Made by a program: the position numbers and the translations under genes. A stretch of 38,086 nucleotides of DNA from an uncultured Schlesneria sp. (GTDB taxonomy: Bacteria > Planctomycetota > Planctomycetia > Planctomycetales > Planctomycetaceae), in the NCBI GenBank assembly GCA_903858935.1, contig CAIOKO010000136.1, positions 1-38,086 on the forward strand, read 5' to 3'. Positions 25,235-33,135 of this stretch are shown in pieces; the first letter of the stretch is position 1; each line of letters starts with the position of its first letter. The notes under the pieces are model-generated. The model saw only the letters and a list, made by a program, of their open reading frames with translations. It was not told where the DNA came from and ran no database searches.

Positions 25235-26896
25235 TTAGCGGTTCGCCAATTTTTTACGGAGCGTTTCGATCCCGGCTTCGATGTCGCGATCATCTTCCGT
25301 TTTACCACTACGACGATTTCGTTGAGCCGATTTGTTTTCAGTCTCTTCAGCAACTTGCACGTCCGGCTGAATGCCGATCTTACTGTAGGTGCCACCGTTC
25401 GGCGAGTAGAATTTGGCAGTGGTCAACCGGAAGCCTGACTCGGCATGTCCCGGCAGAATGCTTTGAACTGACCACTTTCCATAGGTCTTGCGCCCGACGA
25501 TCGTTCCACGATGAAGATCATGAACGGCCCCAGCCACGATTTCGCTGGCACTGGCACTGTCGCCGTCAACCAGCAGCACCAGTGGTCCACTCCAATCCGT
25601 GGCGTCTACGTGAGCCTTATAAATCGTGTTCTGATCTTGGACTCGACCACGGGTTGATACGAGCACTCCGTTGCCAATAAACCGATCGAGAACTTCGACG
25701 GCCGCATTCAGCAAACCACCAGGATTGCCTCGTACGTCCCAGATCAAAGCCTGCATCCCTTCACGTCGTAATTTTGACATCGCGGCGTCAAGCTCTTCCG
25801 CCGTGTTCTTTTGAAAACCAGTCATGCGGATATAACCAATATGATTGGCTCGGTCGATGATCTTGACGACCGGAATACTTTTGACTTTGACCGCTCGGCG
25901 AATCAATGTCGCGGGGCGTTCTTCGTTCGTGTTAGGGTCGGCAAGCTGCAGCCGAACCCGGCTGTTGGGCTGGCCCTGTAACATCGTGGCCGCCTCTTCG
26001 GTAGTCAGCTTTCGGCAATCACGTCCATCGATGGAGACGATAAAATCACCGACCTGGGCTCCCCCTTCCGAGGCAGGGCTTTCTGGCAGAACGTTAACAA
26101 GCAGCAATCCTTTACCTGATTCAGCTTTCATTTCGATGCCGATACCGACGAATTCGCCATCAATATTGTTGTAAAGGTCGCCCAGTTTTCCCGGTGTCAG
26201 GTAACTGCTGTAGTCGTCAAGTGAATTACAACCACCGAAGACAAATTCCATCACCACAGCACTTGGAGGAAGATTCAGTTCCCGCTGGGTCAGGTCACAC
26301 AGTTCGACAACAATCCGACGAGCGCCGTCCACACCGACAGCGGGCTTATTCCAATACCGTTCTCGCAGAGTTGTTCGGACCTGAGCGATTTTATCGCGAT
26401 CGCCGTAGGGGAGGTTTCTCTGCAGGAATTTTTCGTTATTCAAACCGAAATACAAACTTTCGGTACCGTGTGCGATGAAGTTCGTTCCACTCACGGTATC
26501 AACGTAGTAGTGTCGAACCTTTTCCAGCACATCGTCGAGATAGACCATTGCTTCGCCACGTGACATGGGAAGCATGGTGTTGACGAACGACTTGTCTGCA
26601 TACCGGCGCTCAATCGAGAAATGAATCTTCGATTGTCGCAACCCTTGTTTCAGCTGTTCATTTTCTGGCCAGCTCTTCAAGGATTTCTCGTAGAGTTCAA
26701 TCGCTTCGATCCAACGACGCGAGTTTCGCAGGTCAAGGCCTTCCTGAATGACACCAGAAGGTCCATCTTCCGTTGAAACAGTGCGAGTTCGAATCAGGCG
26801 ACCTTCGGCGATCTGGTCTGCAGCATGGACCGCGCCGAACATTGATGCCGCCGTACAAACAGCAAACGCGCGTTTTAGGAATTTTGAGGATAACAT
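25235..26896 (-). CDS. S41 family C-terminal processing peptidase
   Basis: A 553-residue exported serine peptidase of the CtpA/Prc family. The signal peptide ends near VHAA (residue 25). Residues about 45-95 look like a TPR-type helical pair. The PDZ domain is at about 245-320 (GEFVGIGIEMKAESGKG, SPASEGGAQVGDFIVSIDG). The S41 core includes IGYIRMTGFQKNTAEELD, ALIWDVRGNPGGLLNAAVEV, the nucleophile Ser447 in VDGDSASASEIVAGA and the general base Lys474 in TYGKWSVQ. Two details differ from the usual motif: GDSAS instead of GGSAS, and Trp after the catalytic Lys where Gly is common. A charged tail (520-553) is extra. It probably cuts C-termini of periplasmic proteins; the substrates are unknown. 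A monocistronic or two-gene unit with the propeller gene downstream. Confidence 0.94.
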   Translation of the reverse strand: MLSSKFLKRAFAVCTAASMFGAVHAADQIAEGRLIRTRTVSTEDGPSGVIQEGLDLRNSRRWIEAIELYEKSLKSWPENEQLKQGLRQSKIHFSIERRYADKSFVNTMLPMSRGEAMVYLDDVLEKVRHYYVDTVSGTNFIAHGTESLYFGLNNEKFLQRNLPYGDRDKIAQVRTTLRERYWNKPAVGVDGARRIVVELCDLTQRELNLPPSAVVMEFVFGGCNSLDDYSSYLTPGKLGDLYNNIDGEFVGIGIEMKAESGKGLLLVNVLPESPASEGGAQVGDFIVSIDGRDCRKLTTEEAATMLQGQPNSRVRLQLADPNTNEERPATLIRRAVKVKSIPVVKIIDRANHIGYIRMTGFQKNTAEELDAAMSKLRREGMQALIWDVRGNPGGLLNAAVEVLDRFIGNGVLVSTRGRVQDQNTIYKAHVDATDWSGPLVLLVDGDSASASEIVAGAVHDLHRGTIVGRKTYGKWSVQSILPGHAESGFRLTTAKFYSPNGGTYSKIGIQPDVQVAEETENKSAQRNRRSGKTEDDRDIEAGIETLRKKLANR

Positions 26897-27357
26897 TGTC
26901 GATCATCGCCCTTCTGGATTGAACAGGCTGGTGAGTCCTGCGCCGGTCTTGCACACTCCCCCTCGAAGTGTGAACGGCGGACATGCGGCCCTCGAATCCG
27001 TGTGGCAAGTCGATTACTGGGGTCGCCAGCTCTCGACATCCGCGTCGTCAAAATTGAATATATGGCGTGAAACCATGATGTCAAATTTCAACACGCGAAG
27101 TTCGAACGGAAGTCTTGACGTCGTCGGCGAATTCTACCCAGAACACGTGATCGGATCGGCCAATCCGATTGCATAAGTCTCCCACGAAGGTAAATCGGGA
27201 AGATTAAATCGATTCGGAGGGTATTTCGGACAGTTTTGAGCCGTTAGAGATCGCCTCACCGGCTTCATCGATGCGATCGGTAAAATCGAATAATCCGACG
27301 ATCTCTCGAAAACTTTGTCCCGGGACAGATTAGTGGTGAAGAAAAACCACATCGTTG
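26897..27357. other. 461-bp intergenic region upstream of the S41 peptidase gene
   Basis: It lies between the ACT gene stop and the peptidase start, both on the minus strand. The open frames in it have no recognisable product. I see no convincing terminator or structured RNA; it presumably contains the peptidase promoter. Confidence 0.5.
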
Positions 27358-27864
27358 TCATAAATATTCATCATCGTCGTGAAGATCGTTTTCGGTAACG
27401 ATTCGGTGTCCAGCATCCTTCAGAATGTGAAGGGCTTGATCGACATCATCCACGAACATAGCGATGGCACCGCGACCATTCCGGCGGTAGAGCAGGGGAT
27501 ACGCGTGATGGATATTGACTTCCGCTTTCACCAGTGCGGAACAAACCATGTGAATCGGCTTGTCGCTGTCGGGTAACTCGACACCGACCACATCACTTTC
27601 GCTAAAAAGAAAGCCGGAAAGCTCTAATTTTTCGCGGGCACGGTCAGCGTTGTCAAACATCAGTCGGACCATGGCGAAGTCGACCGAATCGACAATGCTC
27701 ATTGCCATCACACGAGTATCAAGCGATTCCAATTGTCGCATGACATCATTCAAACGACCGACACGGTTTTCGAGAAAGATGCAGAACTGACGCAGGCACG
27801 GCCAATCACGTCCACGCATTGTCTCCGTATCGTTGGCTTCGCCCCCCTCAAAATTCTCAGGCAT
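27358..27864 (-). CDS. Tandem ACT-domain protein
   Basis: A 168-residue protein with two ACT-like regulatory modules. The first (about 22-95) opens RQFCIFLENRVGRLNDVMRQL, the classic ACT start with an aromatic and the GRL turn, then RVMAMSIVDSVDFAMVRLMF. The second (about 98-158) includes GVELPDSDKPIHMVCSALVKA, VNIHHAYPLLYRRNGRGAIAMFV and a final DQALHILKDAGHRIVTENDL. No catalytic domain is attached, so it is probably a free-standing amino-acid-sensing or regulatory subunit; it resembles the free-standing ACT proteins common in planctomycetes. The start is set by GGAG (27872-27875, minus strand) seven bases upstream. It is divergent from the HAD gene across about 140 bases, which may share control. 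The ligand is unknown. Confidence 0.9.
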   Translation of the reverse strand: MPENFEGGEANDTETMRGRDWPCLRQFCIFLENRVGRLNDVMRQLESLDTRVMAMSIVDSVDFAMVRLMFDNADRAREKLELSGFLFSESDVVGVELPDSDKPIHMVCSALVKAEVNIHHAYPLLYRRNGRGAIAMFVDDVDQALHILKDAGHRIVTENDLHDDDEYL

Positions 27865-28003
27865 GTCATCGCTCCGTCGATCGTTTTCAAGTTGGTTCAG
27901 CGGAAATCACATGCGAGCCGCACGCACACTTTTCGCTTCAAACCAATTCTGCTATTCACTCTACGACAAACGAGTGTCCAGGGTCAATTCTCAAGGTGTA
28001 TCC

Positions 28004-28627
28004 GTGATTCGTACCTTTCTGTTTGATATGGGAAATGTTCTCGTCCATTTCAGCCATGATCGGATGTGTTCGCAGATTGGAGCGCTCTGTGGTCGAACCG
28101 GCTACGAACTACGTCAATTTTTGATTGAATCAGGTTGGCAATGGGATTTCGAGCGCGGCCTCGTGACTCCGGAAGAATTTCACCAGTGGTTTGAATCAAA
28201 ATTCAAAACCAAAGTCGATCTCCAGAAGCTGGCTCACGCCGCATCAGACATCTTCACGCTGAACAGACCCATTGTTCCCGTTCTCGACGAACTCAAATCG
28301 CGTGGCTACCGATTGGTTTTGTTGTCCAACACCAGCGTTTTCCACTACGAATTTGTCAGAAAGCAATTTCAGGTTCTCGATCGTTTCGACGATTTCGTGT
28401 TGTCTTACCAGGTCCACGCGTTGAAACCACAACCCGAGATCTACGAAGCGGCTTTAAAAAAAATTGGCTGCGACGCCCCGGAATGTTTCTACACCGACGA
28501 CATTCCTCAATACGTCGAGCACGGACGGAAACACGGCCTCGACGCCGAAGTCTTTACGACGGTCGATTCCCTGAAACACCAACTCGCAATCCGCGGCATC
28601 CATCTGCGCAACGGTGTCATAGTCTAG
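28004..28627 (+). CDS. HAD-superfamily phosphatase (YihX-like)
   Basis: This 207-residue haloacid-dehalogenase-type hydrolase begins at a GTG (28004) with AAGGTG five bases upstream; earlier in-frame starts would add 57 residues with no family match. Motif I is FLFDMGNVLVHF with nucleophile Asp8. The usual second Asp (DxD) is replaced by Gly, as in the YihX glucose-1-phosphate phosphatase group, whose motif I is D-x-G-N-V. Motif II is LVLLSNTS. Motif III is the Lys in HALKPQPEIYEAAL. Motif IV is CFYTDDIPQYVEHGRKHG. The insert between motifs I and II is a helical C1 cap (GRTGYELRQFLIESG onward). It probably dephosphorylates a small sugar or nucleotide phosphate in the cytoplasm. Divergent from the ACT gene and followed by a long noncoding region. 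Confidence 0.92.
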   Translation: MIRTFLFDMGNVLVHFSHDRMCSQIGALCGRTGYELRQFLIESGWQWDFERGLVTPEEFHQWFESKFKTKVDLQKLAHAASDIFTLNRPIVPVLDELKSRGYRLVLLSNTSVFHYEFVRKQFQVLDRFDDFVLSYQVHALKPQPEIYEAALKKIGCDAPECFYTDDIPQYVEHGRKHGLDAEVFTTVDSLKHQLAIRGIHLRNGVIV

Positions 28628-28837
28628 TTTCAAATTGCGAATGCGAACTCGGAGGGTTTATTGGTCCGACGCGCGAACGAACGAGCGGCGGTCTTGGTAT
28701 CCGGTTCCTGATCTCAGGACAAAAAACGCCAGAAGCTCTCATCTCCGGGTCATGCGGAAATGCCTTCACCCACGTTAGTCATCATCGAAAAGGATGACCA
28801 CCGTTCCCCGAAGGCGATGCGAAAGCGAAGAGACTTT

Positions 28838-28949
28838 GCCACAGATGCACACAGATGCACTCGGATAAACGCGAAGACTCAACACAACATCATTTTATTA
28901 TTATATTTTCATATGGTTTTATCTGTGTGATTCTGTGTGCATCTGTGGC
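28838..28949. repeat. Long inverted repeat with 18-bp perfect arms
   Basis: GCCACAGATGCACACAGA (28838-28855) is the exact inverse of TCTGTGTGCATCTGTGGC (28932-28949). Inside, GATAAA (28864-28869) also matches TTTATC (28918-28923), and the ACAGATGCAC unit is duplicated in tandem at 28841-28860. The 76-base spacer is AT-rich. From memory, CACAGATGCACACAGATG-like palindromes recur between genes in several environmental phyla. Confidence 0.85.
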
Positions 28950-29050
28950 CGAAAACTCTTGAATTCGTTCGTTTTAAGTAGCGCAATCAGCGACCGTTCG
29001 CCTGAAGTTGGTCCGGCGTTTGTATTCTCTGATGAGTGAGAATTAGTGCC

Positions 29051-29077
29051 GATTAGCGTTCTAATCTTTCTTTTTTT
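29051..29077 (+). terminator. Weak hairpin followed by a T-run
   Basis: GATTAG (29051-29056) pairs with CTAATC (29061-29066) around CGTT, followed by TTTCTTTTTTT. The stem is AT-rich and short, and the nearest plus-strand gene ends 420 bases upstream, so assignment to the HAD transcript or to a small RNA is uncertain. Confidence 0.35.
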
Positions 29078-29109
29078 CGGTTCTCGGAAATTGCGGGATT
29101 AAACGGAGC

Positions 29110-29204
29110 GGGTCGGGCGTTCAAATTTCAAAATTGGCCGATCAAGCGAACTCCGGCCATAACGTCAGCAACCTGGCCAATTTTGAAATTTGACCACCCG
29201 ACCC
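29110..29204. repeat. Very long near-perfect inverted repeat downstream of the GspF gene
   Basis: The arm 29110-29139 and the arm 29175-29204 are inverted copies matching at 28 of 30 positions, with a perfect 19-bp core (TCAAATTTCAAAATTGGCC at 29121-29139). The spacer is 35 bases. It begins 11 bases past the minus-strand stop at 29215. A classical T-run is missing, so it is either an unusual terminator or a palindromic repeat element. Confidence 0.9.
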
Positions 29205-29214
29205 CAGACCGAAT

Positions 29215-30267
29215 TCACATTTTTCCGGCATCGTTCAGCAACCCGATATACATCAGCGCAATGCGGAAGATGAAGAAGATGATGACACTCGCCACCATTC
29301 CCCAGATAACCCAGGCCAGTACCGCCGTCATGGCCGAAAGACTTCGCCTGGCCTGATCTTCCAACTGCGGGCTGAGTCGCTCCAAAGTCTCAGGAACCGT
29401 TCCCGTCGCTTCGCCGACGCGGACAAGTTCCAGGTAATCGCGAGGAAATAAATGCGTTGCGTCGAGAGCAAATGAAAGGTCTTCCCCTTCTGTAATCATC
29501 GCCGTCACCATTGGAGTAACAGCCGCGAAGGCACCATTTCCGGTCGCTTTCAAGCTTGATTCAAGGCTGGGATTAATCGACATTCCCGCCTGCTGAGTCA
29601 ACGCAAAAGCCCACGAAAACCGAGCCATGGCGAACGATCGCAGGCAACCACCGATCACCGGAATTCGCAATAATGCGGAATGGACAAACGTGCGTCCTTT
29701 TAATCCGCGTACGAGAAACAAATAGAGGAACAAGCCGGCTAATGCCGTACCGAAACAACCGCCCAGCCAGGTAAGTGCCCCAAGCGTTCCGGTCAGTCCC
29801 AGACCCAGGACGTCGAATGGTTTGTCGCCACTATTCGATGCGATCATCCCCAGAATCCAGATCAAAAGCGCTACGATAAAGATCGCAGCGACAAGCTGGA
29901 GTATCGGAAAAGCAATTGCACTGAGAAATGTGCGACGCAGTCGAACGAGATTATCATAATGCTCGGCCAGTGCATGCAGAACTTCTGGCAATGATCCCGT
30001 CTGATCGGCAACACGGACCATATCAACCATCAATTCCGGAAACGCCTCCCCTTGATTGCTCATCGCCGTTGAGACGTCAGAACCTTTCCGCAGCTCATCG
30101 ACAATTTCTTCAGAAATCTGCTTCAGTCTGGGGTAAGTCGATTTCCCCCCGGCAACTTGAAACGCCTTGAGAATATTCACTCCGGAATGCAGCATCGTTC
30201 CAAGCGACCGGCAAAACGTGGCCAGCGTCGTTAATGGCAACGTCGATGATGTCAGGAAATTGGACAT
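29215..30267 (-). CDS. Type II secretion / type IV pilus inner-membrane protein (GspF/PilC family)
   Basis: This 350-residue protein has the two GspF-type repeats. The first (about 12-115) reads LATFCRSLGTMLHSGVNILKAFQVAG, then KGSDVSTAMSNQGEAFPELMVDMVRVADQTGSLPEVL. The second (about 215-315) reads FSWAFALTQQAGMSINPSLESSL, then DATHLFPRDYLELVRVGEATGTVPETLERLS. Hydrophobic spans lie at about 110-140, 165-190 and 315-345, the standard three-helix layout. It is the polytopic platform that works with an assembly ATPase in pilus or pseudopilus assembly. No ATPase or pilin gene is adjacent, so it is an orphan here. The ATG at 30267 gives the usual N-terminus; in-frame starts at 30288 and 30300 are possible. 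It lies on the same strand as the chemotaxis operon, 426 bases after cheR. Confidence 0.9.
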   Translation of the reverse strand: MSNFLTSSTLPLTTLATFCRSLGTMLHSGVNILKAFQVAGGKSTYPRLKQISEEIVDELRKGSDVSTAMSNQGEAFPELMVDMVRVADQTGSLPEVLHALAEHYDNLVRLRRTFLSAIAFPILQLVAAIFIVALLIWILGMIASNSGDKPFDVLGLGLTGTLGALTWLGGCFGTALAGLFLYLFLVRGLKGRTFVHSALLRIPVIGGCLRSFAMARFSWAFALTQQAGMSINPSLESSLKATGNGAFAAVTPMVTAMITEGEDLSFALDATHLFPRDYLELVRVGEATGTVPETLERLSPQLEDQARRSLSAMTAVLAWVIWGMVASVIIFFIFRIALMYIGLLNDAGKM

Positions 30268-30693
30268 GAGGAATCCCAAGGGGTACATCAGCGCAACCAA
30301 GTCGCTGAATTGTCATAGACATCTTCTGTATCAGCATAACGAATTGGCAGTCAGTACGAATCTCATATCTGACATAATCAGGTCGATTTTTTATTTGTTA
30401 CCGACGACCACAACGATTTCGTATGTATCCAGACGAGGCACGCAACATTCCGATTTCTCCTTACACGCTTCTCGACGCTTGTAGACAACCAATGTCCGAC
30501 GCCAGCTGCATCAGCCACGTGGTCTACTCTGCCAGAGTCGAATCTTAAACGTATTCGAGCGTGCCCCGTCATGTTTCGTTTGTCGAGAAACCCAAAACGC
30601 AGTGGCAACCTACCGTCGGCATACTGCGCGGGGCCGGGAGACCGCTACTTCAAACGTCTTTGGACGCATTGAACTCGCACAACAGAGTAATTG
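30268..30693. other. 426-bp intergenic region between cheR and the GspF gene
   Basis: No convincing gene is seen, and no strong terminator follows cheR. A T-rich patch (TTTTTTATTTG near 30389) lies about 120 bases before the GspF start and could be part of its promoter. Confidence 0.45.
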
Positions 30694-31494
30694 TCATTTC
30701 GTTTCAGGACGAACTGTCGCAAATCGGGCGTCGGGAATGCCTGAGGATTCGGAGCTTCCCAGGATCAGGCGACCTTCGGGGTGCAAGACTCGTTGCATAC
30801 GTATCAGTATCTTCTCGCGCGTGGCGGGACTCATGTAGACCAGCACGTTTCTCAGTAGAATTAAATCCATCTCTGGAAATGGCGGCCAGACTGATGTCAG
30901 ATTCAACTGCTGAAATCGGACCATCCGTTTCAAACGGTCGTCAATTTGCCAGCCGTCACCATCGTGACGAAAGTGTTGAGCACGGCGGGCAGGGGACAGG
31001 CCTCGTTGGACTTCGACATCGGTGTAGCGACCTGACCGCGCTTGTTGTAACGAGATCTCTGACAGGTCCGTCGCTAACAATTCGATGTGCCAGCCATTCA
31101 ATTGCTGAGCGAATCGTTCGCCTAGAACCATGGCCACGCTATAGGCTTCCTGGCCTGTGGAACAGGCGGCACACCAGATGGATAAACGACGTTCTGTCCC
31201 ACGTCGAGCGATCAGCCGCGGCAGGATTCGCTCGGTCAGCTCATCGAAATAATGTGCGTCTCGAAAAAACGAGGTTTCGTGAGTGACCAATGACTCAATC
31301 ACTTCCTGAATGAGATGTCGATCGCTTCGATTTCGTAGTTGTGCAATCAAGGTGTCGACCGAGTCAAACGCATGCTTTTGAGCGACCGGAAGCAACCGGC
31401 AGGCGACGAACTGGTCCTGGTCCGATTCAATCGCGATACCTGCCTGGTCTTCGACAAGCTGGCGAATGAATGCAAAATTGTTGTTATCGAGCAT
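30694..31494 (-). CDS. cheR: Chemotaxis protein methyltransferase CheR
   Basis: This 266-residue enzyme methylates glutamates of the chemoreceptor using S-adenosylmethionine. The N-terminal helical domain (about 1-75) is followed by the linker ESLVTHETSFFRDAHYFDEL, a hallmark of CheR. The methyltransferase fold has motif I LSIWCAACSTGQEAYSVAM, the acidic LLATDLSEISLQQARSGRY, FQQLNL, and MDLILLRNVLVYM before the C-terminal LHPEGRLILGSSES. The end is short, with no TPR extension or pentapeptide-binding additions. The start overlaps the 3' end of cheB by 11 bases, with GAGG nine bases upstream, indicating translational coupling. Last gene of the cluster. It should counteract CheB in adaptation of the adjacent receptor. 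Confidence 0.96.
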   Translation of the reverse strand: MLDNNNFAFIRQLVEDQAGIAIESDQDQFVACRLLPVAQKHAFDSVDTLIAQLRNRSDRHLIQEVIESLVTHETSFFRDAHYFDELTERILPRLIARRGTERRLSIWCAACSTGQEAYSVAMVLGERFAQQLNGWHIELLATDLSEISLQQARSGRYTDVEVQRGLSPARRAQHFRHDGDGWQIDDRLKRMVRFQQLNLTSVWPPFPEMDLILLRNVLVYMSPATREKILIRMQRVLHPEGRLILGSSESSGIPDARFATVRPETK

Positions 31495-32605
31495 TCGTTG
31501 GCCTCGAATTGACGAGCAGGCTGATGTAACGAGAGATATCCGCGAGCGGAAGCACCATGTCCGCCAGACCCGCTGTTGCTACCTGACCGGGCATTCCCCA
31601 GACGATGCTGCTTGCTTCGTCCTGAACCAGAACCGATCCGCCAGCCTGTTTGATCATGCGACATCCCGCCAGGCCGTCCGATCCCATTCCGGTCAGAACA
31701 ACAGCGACGCAATGGGGACCGACCGCCGTTGCCACTGACTGAAACAGCACATCGGCTGACGGACGGCAACCATTGACTTCCGGCTCGTCATTTGGAGCAA
31801 CCTGGATCACGCCGCCGCGCTTTGTCACCGTGACATGACGTCCTCCCGCAGCGATCCAGACATTGGAGTCCGTTAACGACTGGGGATTTTCGACGACACG
31901 AACGGTTCGACCAGACTGGCGGCTCAGGCTTTCTGCAAGACTGGTGGTAAATCCAGCTCCCATATGCTGAACAATCACGATCGGCGTGGTGAACGTGTTT
32001 GGTAACGACGAGAGCAGACTCGCCAGCGCATTCGGGCCGCCCGTGGATGTTGCGATCGCGACAAGTTCGACTGATTTGGATGACCGAACCTGGACATCCT
32101 TCGTGTCCCGTGTGGGATTTTCGACAGCAGCCGGAGTGCCGGCACCTCGATTCTGTCTCATCCCTGCCAAAACTTCATTGAGACGAAGACCTGACTGCTC
32201 CGAAGAAGGCGTGCCAAGATTCTTGATCTTTTTCGTCAGTTCATGACGGATACAGCTCTCAAGTTCCGTAATCGAGTCAGGTTTCTTCAAGTAGTTCGTG
32301 GCCCCGAGCAGAAGAGCATCAACCGTTGTCTGACAACCTCGATCGGTCAATTGGCTGAACATGATGACCGGCAATGAAGGGGCCTTTTGACGTAACGCGA
32401 CGAGTGTTTTCAAGCCTTCTTTTTCCGGTTCAATCACGTCAAGCAGGACGACTGTGGGATTCAGTTCAGTCAGTCTGGCGAGTGCGACTTTGCCGCTACC
32501 CGTAATTCCCACAATTTCTAAATCGGCATCAGCGCTCAGAATTTTTCGGAGCGCGTCCCGGCTGACGGAGGACTCATCGACGATCAGAAGGCGGATTCGA
32601 TTCAT
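31484..32605 (-). CDS. cheB: Chemotaxis response regulator methylesterase CheB
   Basis: This 373-residue protein joins a receiver domain (about 1-125) to a methylesterase domain (about 178-365). The receiver has the acidic pair Asp10-Glu11, phospho-acceptor Asp56 in VVLLDVIEPEKEG, Ser84 and the Lys-Pro pair near 108. The catalytic triad is Ser187 (VAIATSTGGPNAL), His214 (IVQHMGAGF) and Asp310 (LTGMGSDGL). It removes methyl groups from, or deamidates, receptor glutamates when phosphorylated by CheA. The variable linker (126-177) is long and polar. Its start overlaps the cheW 3' end by 32 bases, and it overlaps cheR by 11, so the three are tightly coupled. Confidence 0.97.
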   Translation of the reverse strand: MNRIRLLIVDESSVSRDALRKILSADADLEIVGITGSGKVALARLTELNPTVVLLDVIEPEKEGLKTLVALRQKAPSLPVIMFSQLTDRGCQTTVDALLLGATNYLKKPDSITELESCIRHELTKKIKNLGTPSSEQSGLRLNEVLAGMRQNRGAGTPAAVENPTRDTKDVQVRSSKSVELVAIATSTGGPNALASLLSSLPNTFTTPIVIVQHMGAGFTTSLAESLSRQSGRTVRVVENPQSLTDSNVWIAAGGRHVTVTKRGGVIQVAPNDEPEVNGCRPSADVLFQSVATAVGPHCVAVVLTGMGSDGLAGCRMIKQAGGSVLVQDEASSIVWGMPGQVATAGLADMVLPLADISRYISLLVNSRPTNAR

Positions 32606-33071
32606 GGCCAGATTGTAACACTTTGGATGTCGCTTGCGACACTATTGCTTCGATTGCACGGGTGGTATCGAAGACTAGCAATAACTGTGAGGGAAGTTGA
32701 TAGGCTCCCCGAAAGAGACTTCGCGTTTCTGTAGCGGTCGTGTCGGGCGGCTTCGTGAATAATCCCGAGTCGATTTCAATGACATCTCCCATATGATCCA
32801 CAAGAAGGCTCATGAGATTGGTGCCATTACGTACGATCACATTGATTGGCAGTCGCTGGTCGACCGGATGGGCAGGTCGCCGAAGAAACCGGCGAAGATC
32901 GATCGCGACGACGATTTGGCCTCGCATATTGATCAACCCCGCCACGATGGGGTGAGCCAACGGAACCGGTGTTAATGCCTGAGTCGGCAGGACCTCGTGA
33001 ACTTCATTCACGTCGATCCCCAGAAACAGACCGTCCAGATGAAACGTGAAAATCTTTTCTGAGAGAGCCAT
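32574..33071 (-). CDS. cheW: Chemotaxis coupling protein CheW
   Basis: This 165-residue CheW protein bridges the receptor tip to CheA. Landmarks are FTFHLDGLFLGIDVNEVHEVL, LTPVPLAHPIVAGLINMRGQIVVAIDL (the signature INMRG turn), VDHMGDVIEIDSGLF and a C-terminal LLLVFDTTRAIEAI. The 32-base overlap with cheB and the 64-base gap from the receptor gene upstream show it is inside one operon. The length is normal apart from a polar tail of about 15 residues produced by the overlap. Confidence 0.95.
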   Translation of the reverse strand: MALSEKIFTFHLDGLFLGIDVNEVHEVLPTQALTPVPLAHPIVAGLINMRGQIVVAIDLRRFLRRPAHPVDQRLPINVIVRNGTNLMSLLVDHMGDVIEIDSGLFTKPPDTTATETRSLFRGAYQLPSQLLLVFDTTRAIEAIVSQATSKVLQSGHESNPPSDRR

Positions 33072-33135
33072 GTTTGGGCCAGAATTTTGAGATCAATATT
33101 ATGACTGCGGAAATCGTGAGAATCATGCAAGCATC

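Larger units (their letters stand above)
28628..29214. other. 587-bp noncoding region with two large inverted repeats
   Basis: No credible ORF lies between the HAD and GspF genes. It contains the palindromes at 28838-28949 and 29110-29204, and a small T-followed hairpin at 29051-29077. Confidence 0.75.

Noticed and set aside
27833-28003. 57-residue N-terminal extension of the HAD phosphatase
   Set aside because: The HAD fold begins at the GTG at 28004, which has its own ribosome site; the extension overlaps the ACT gene's start and control region.
30561-31286. Plus-strand 241-residue ORF
   Set aside because: It is antisense to cheR, whose motifs are intact; the product is Arg/Ser-rich without any family signature.
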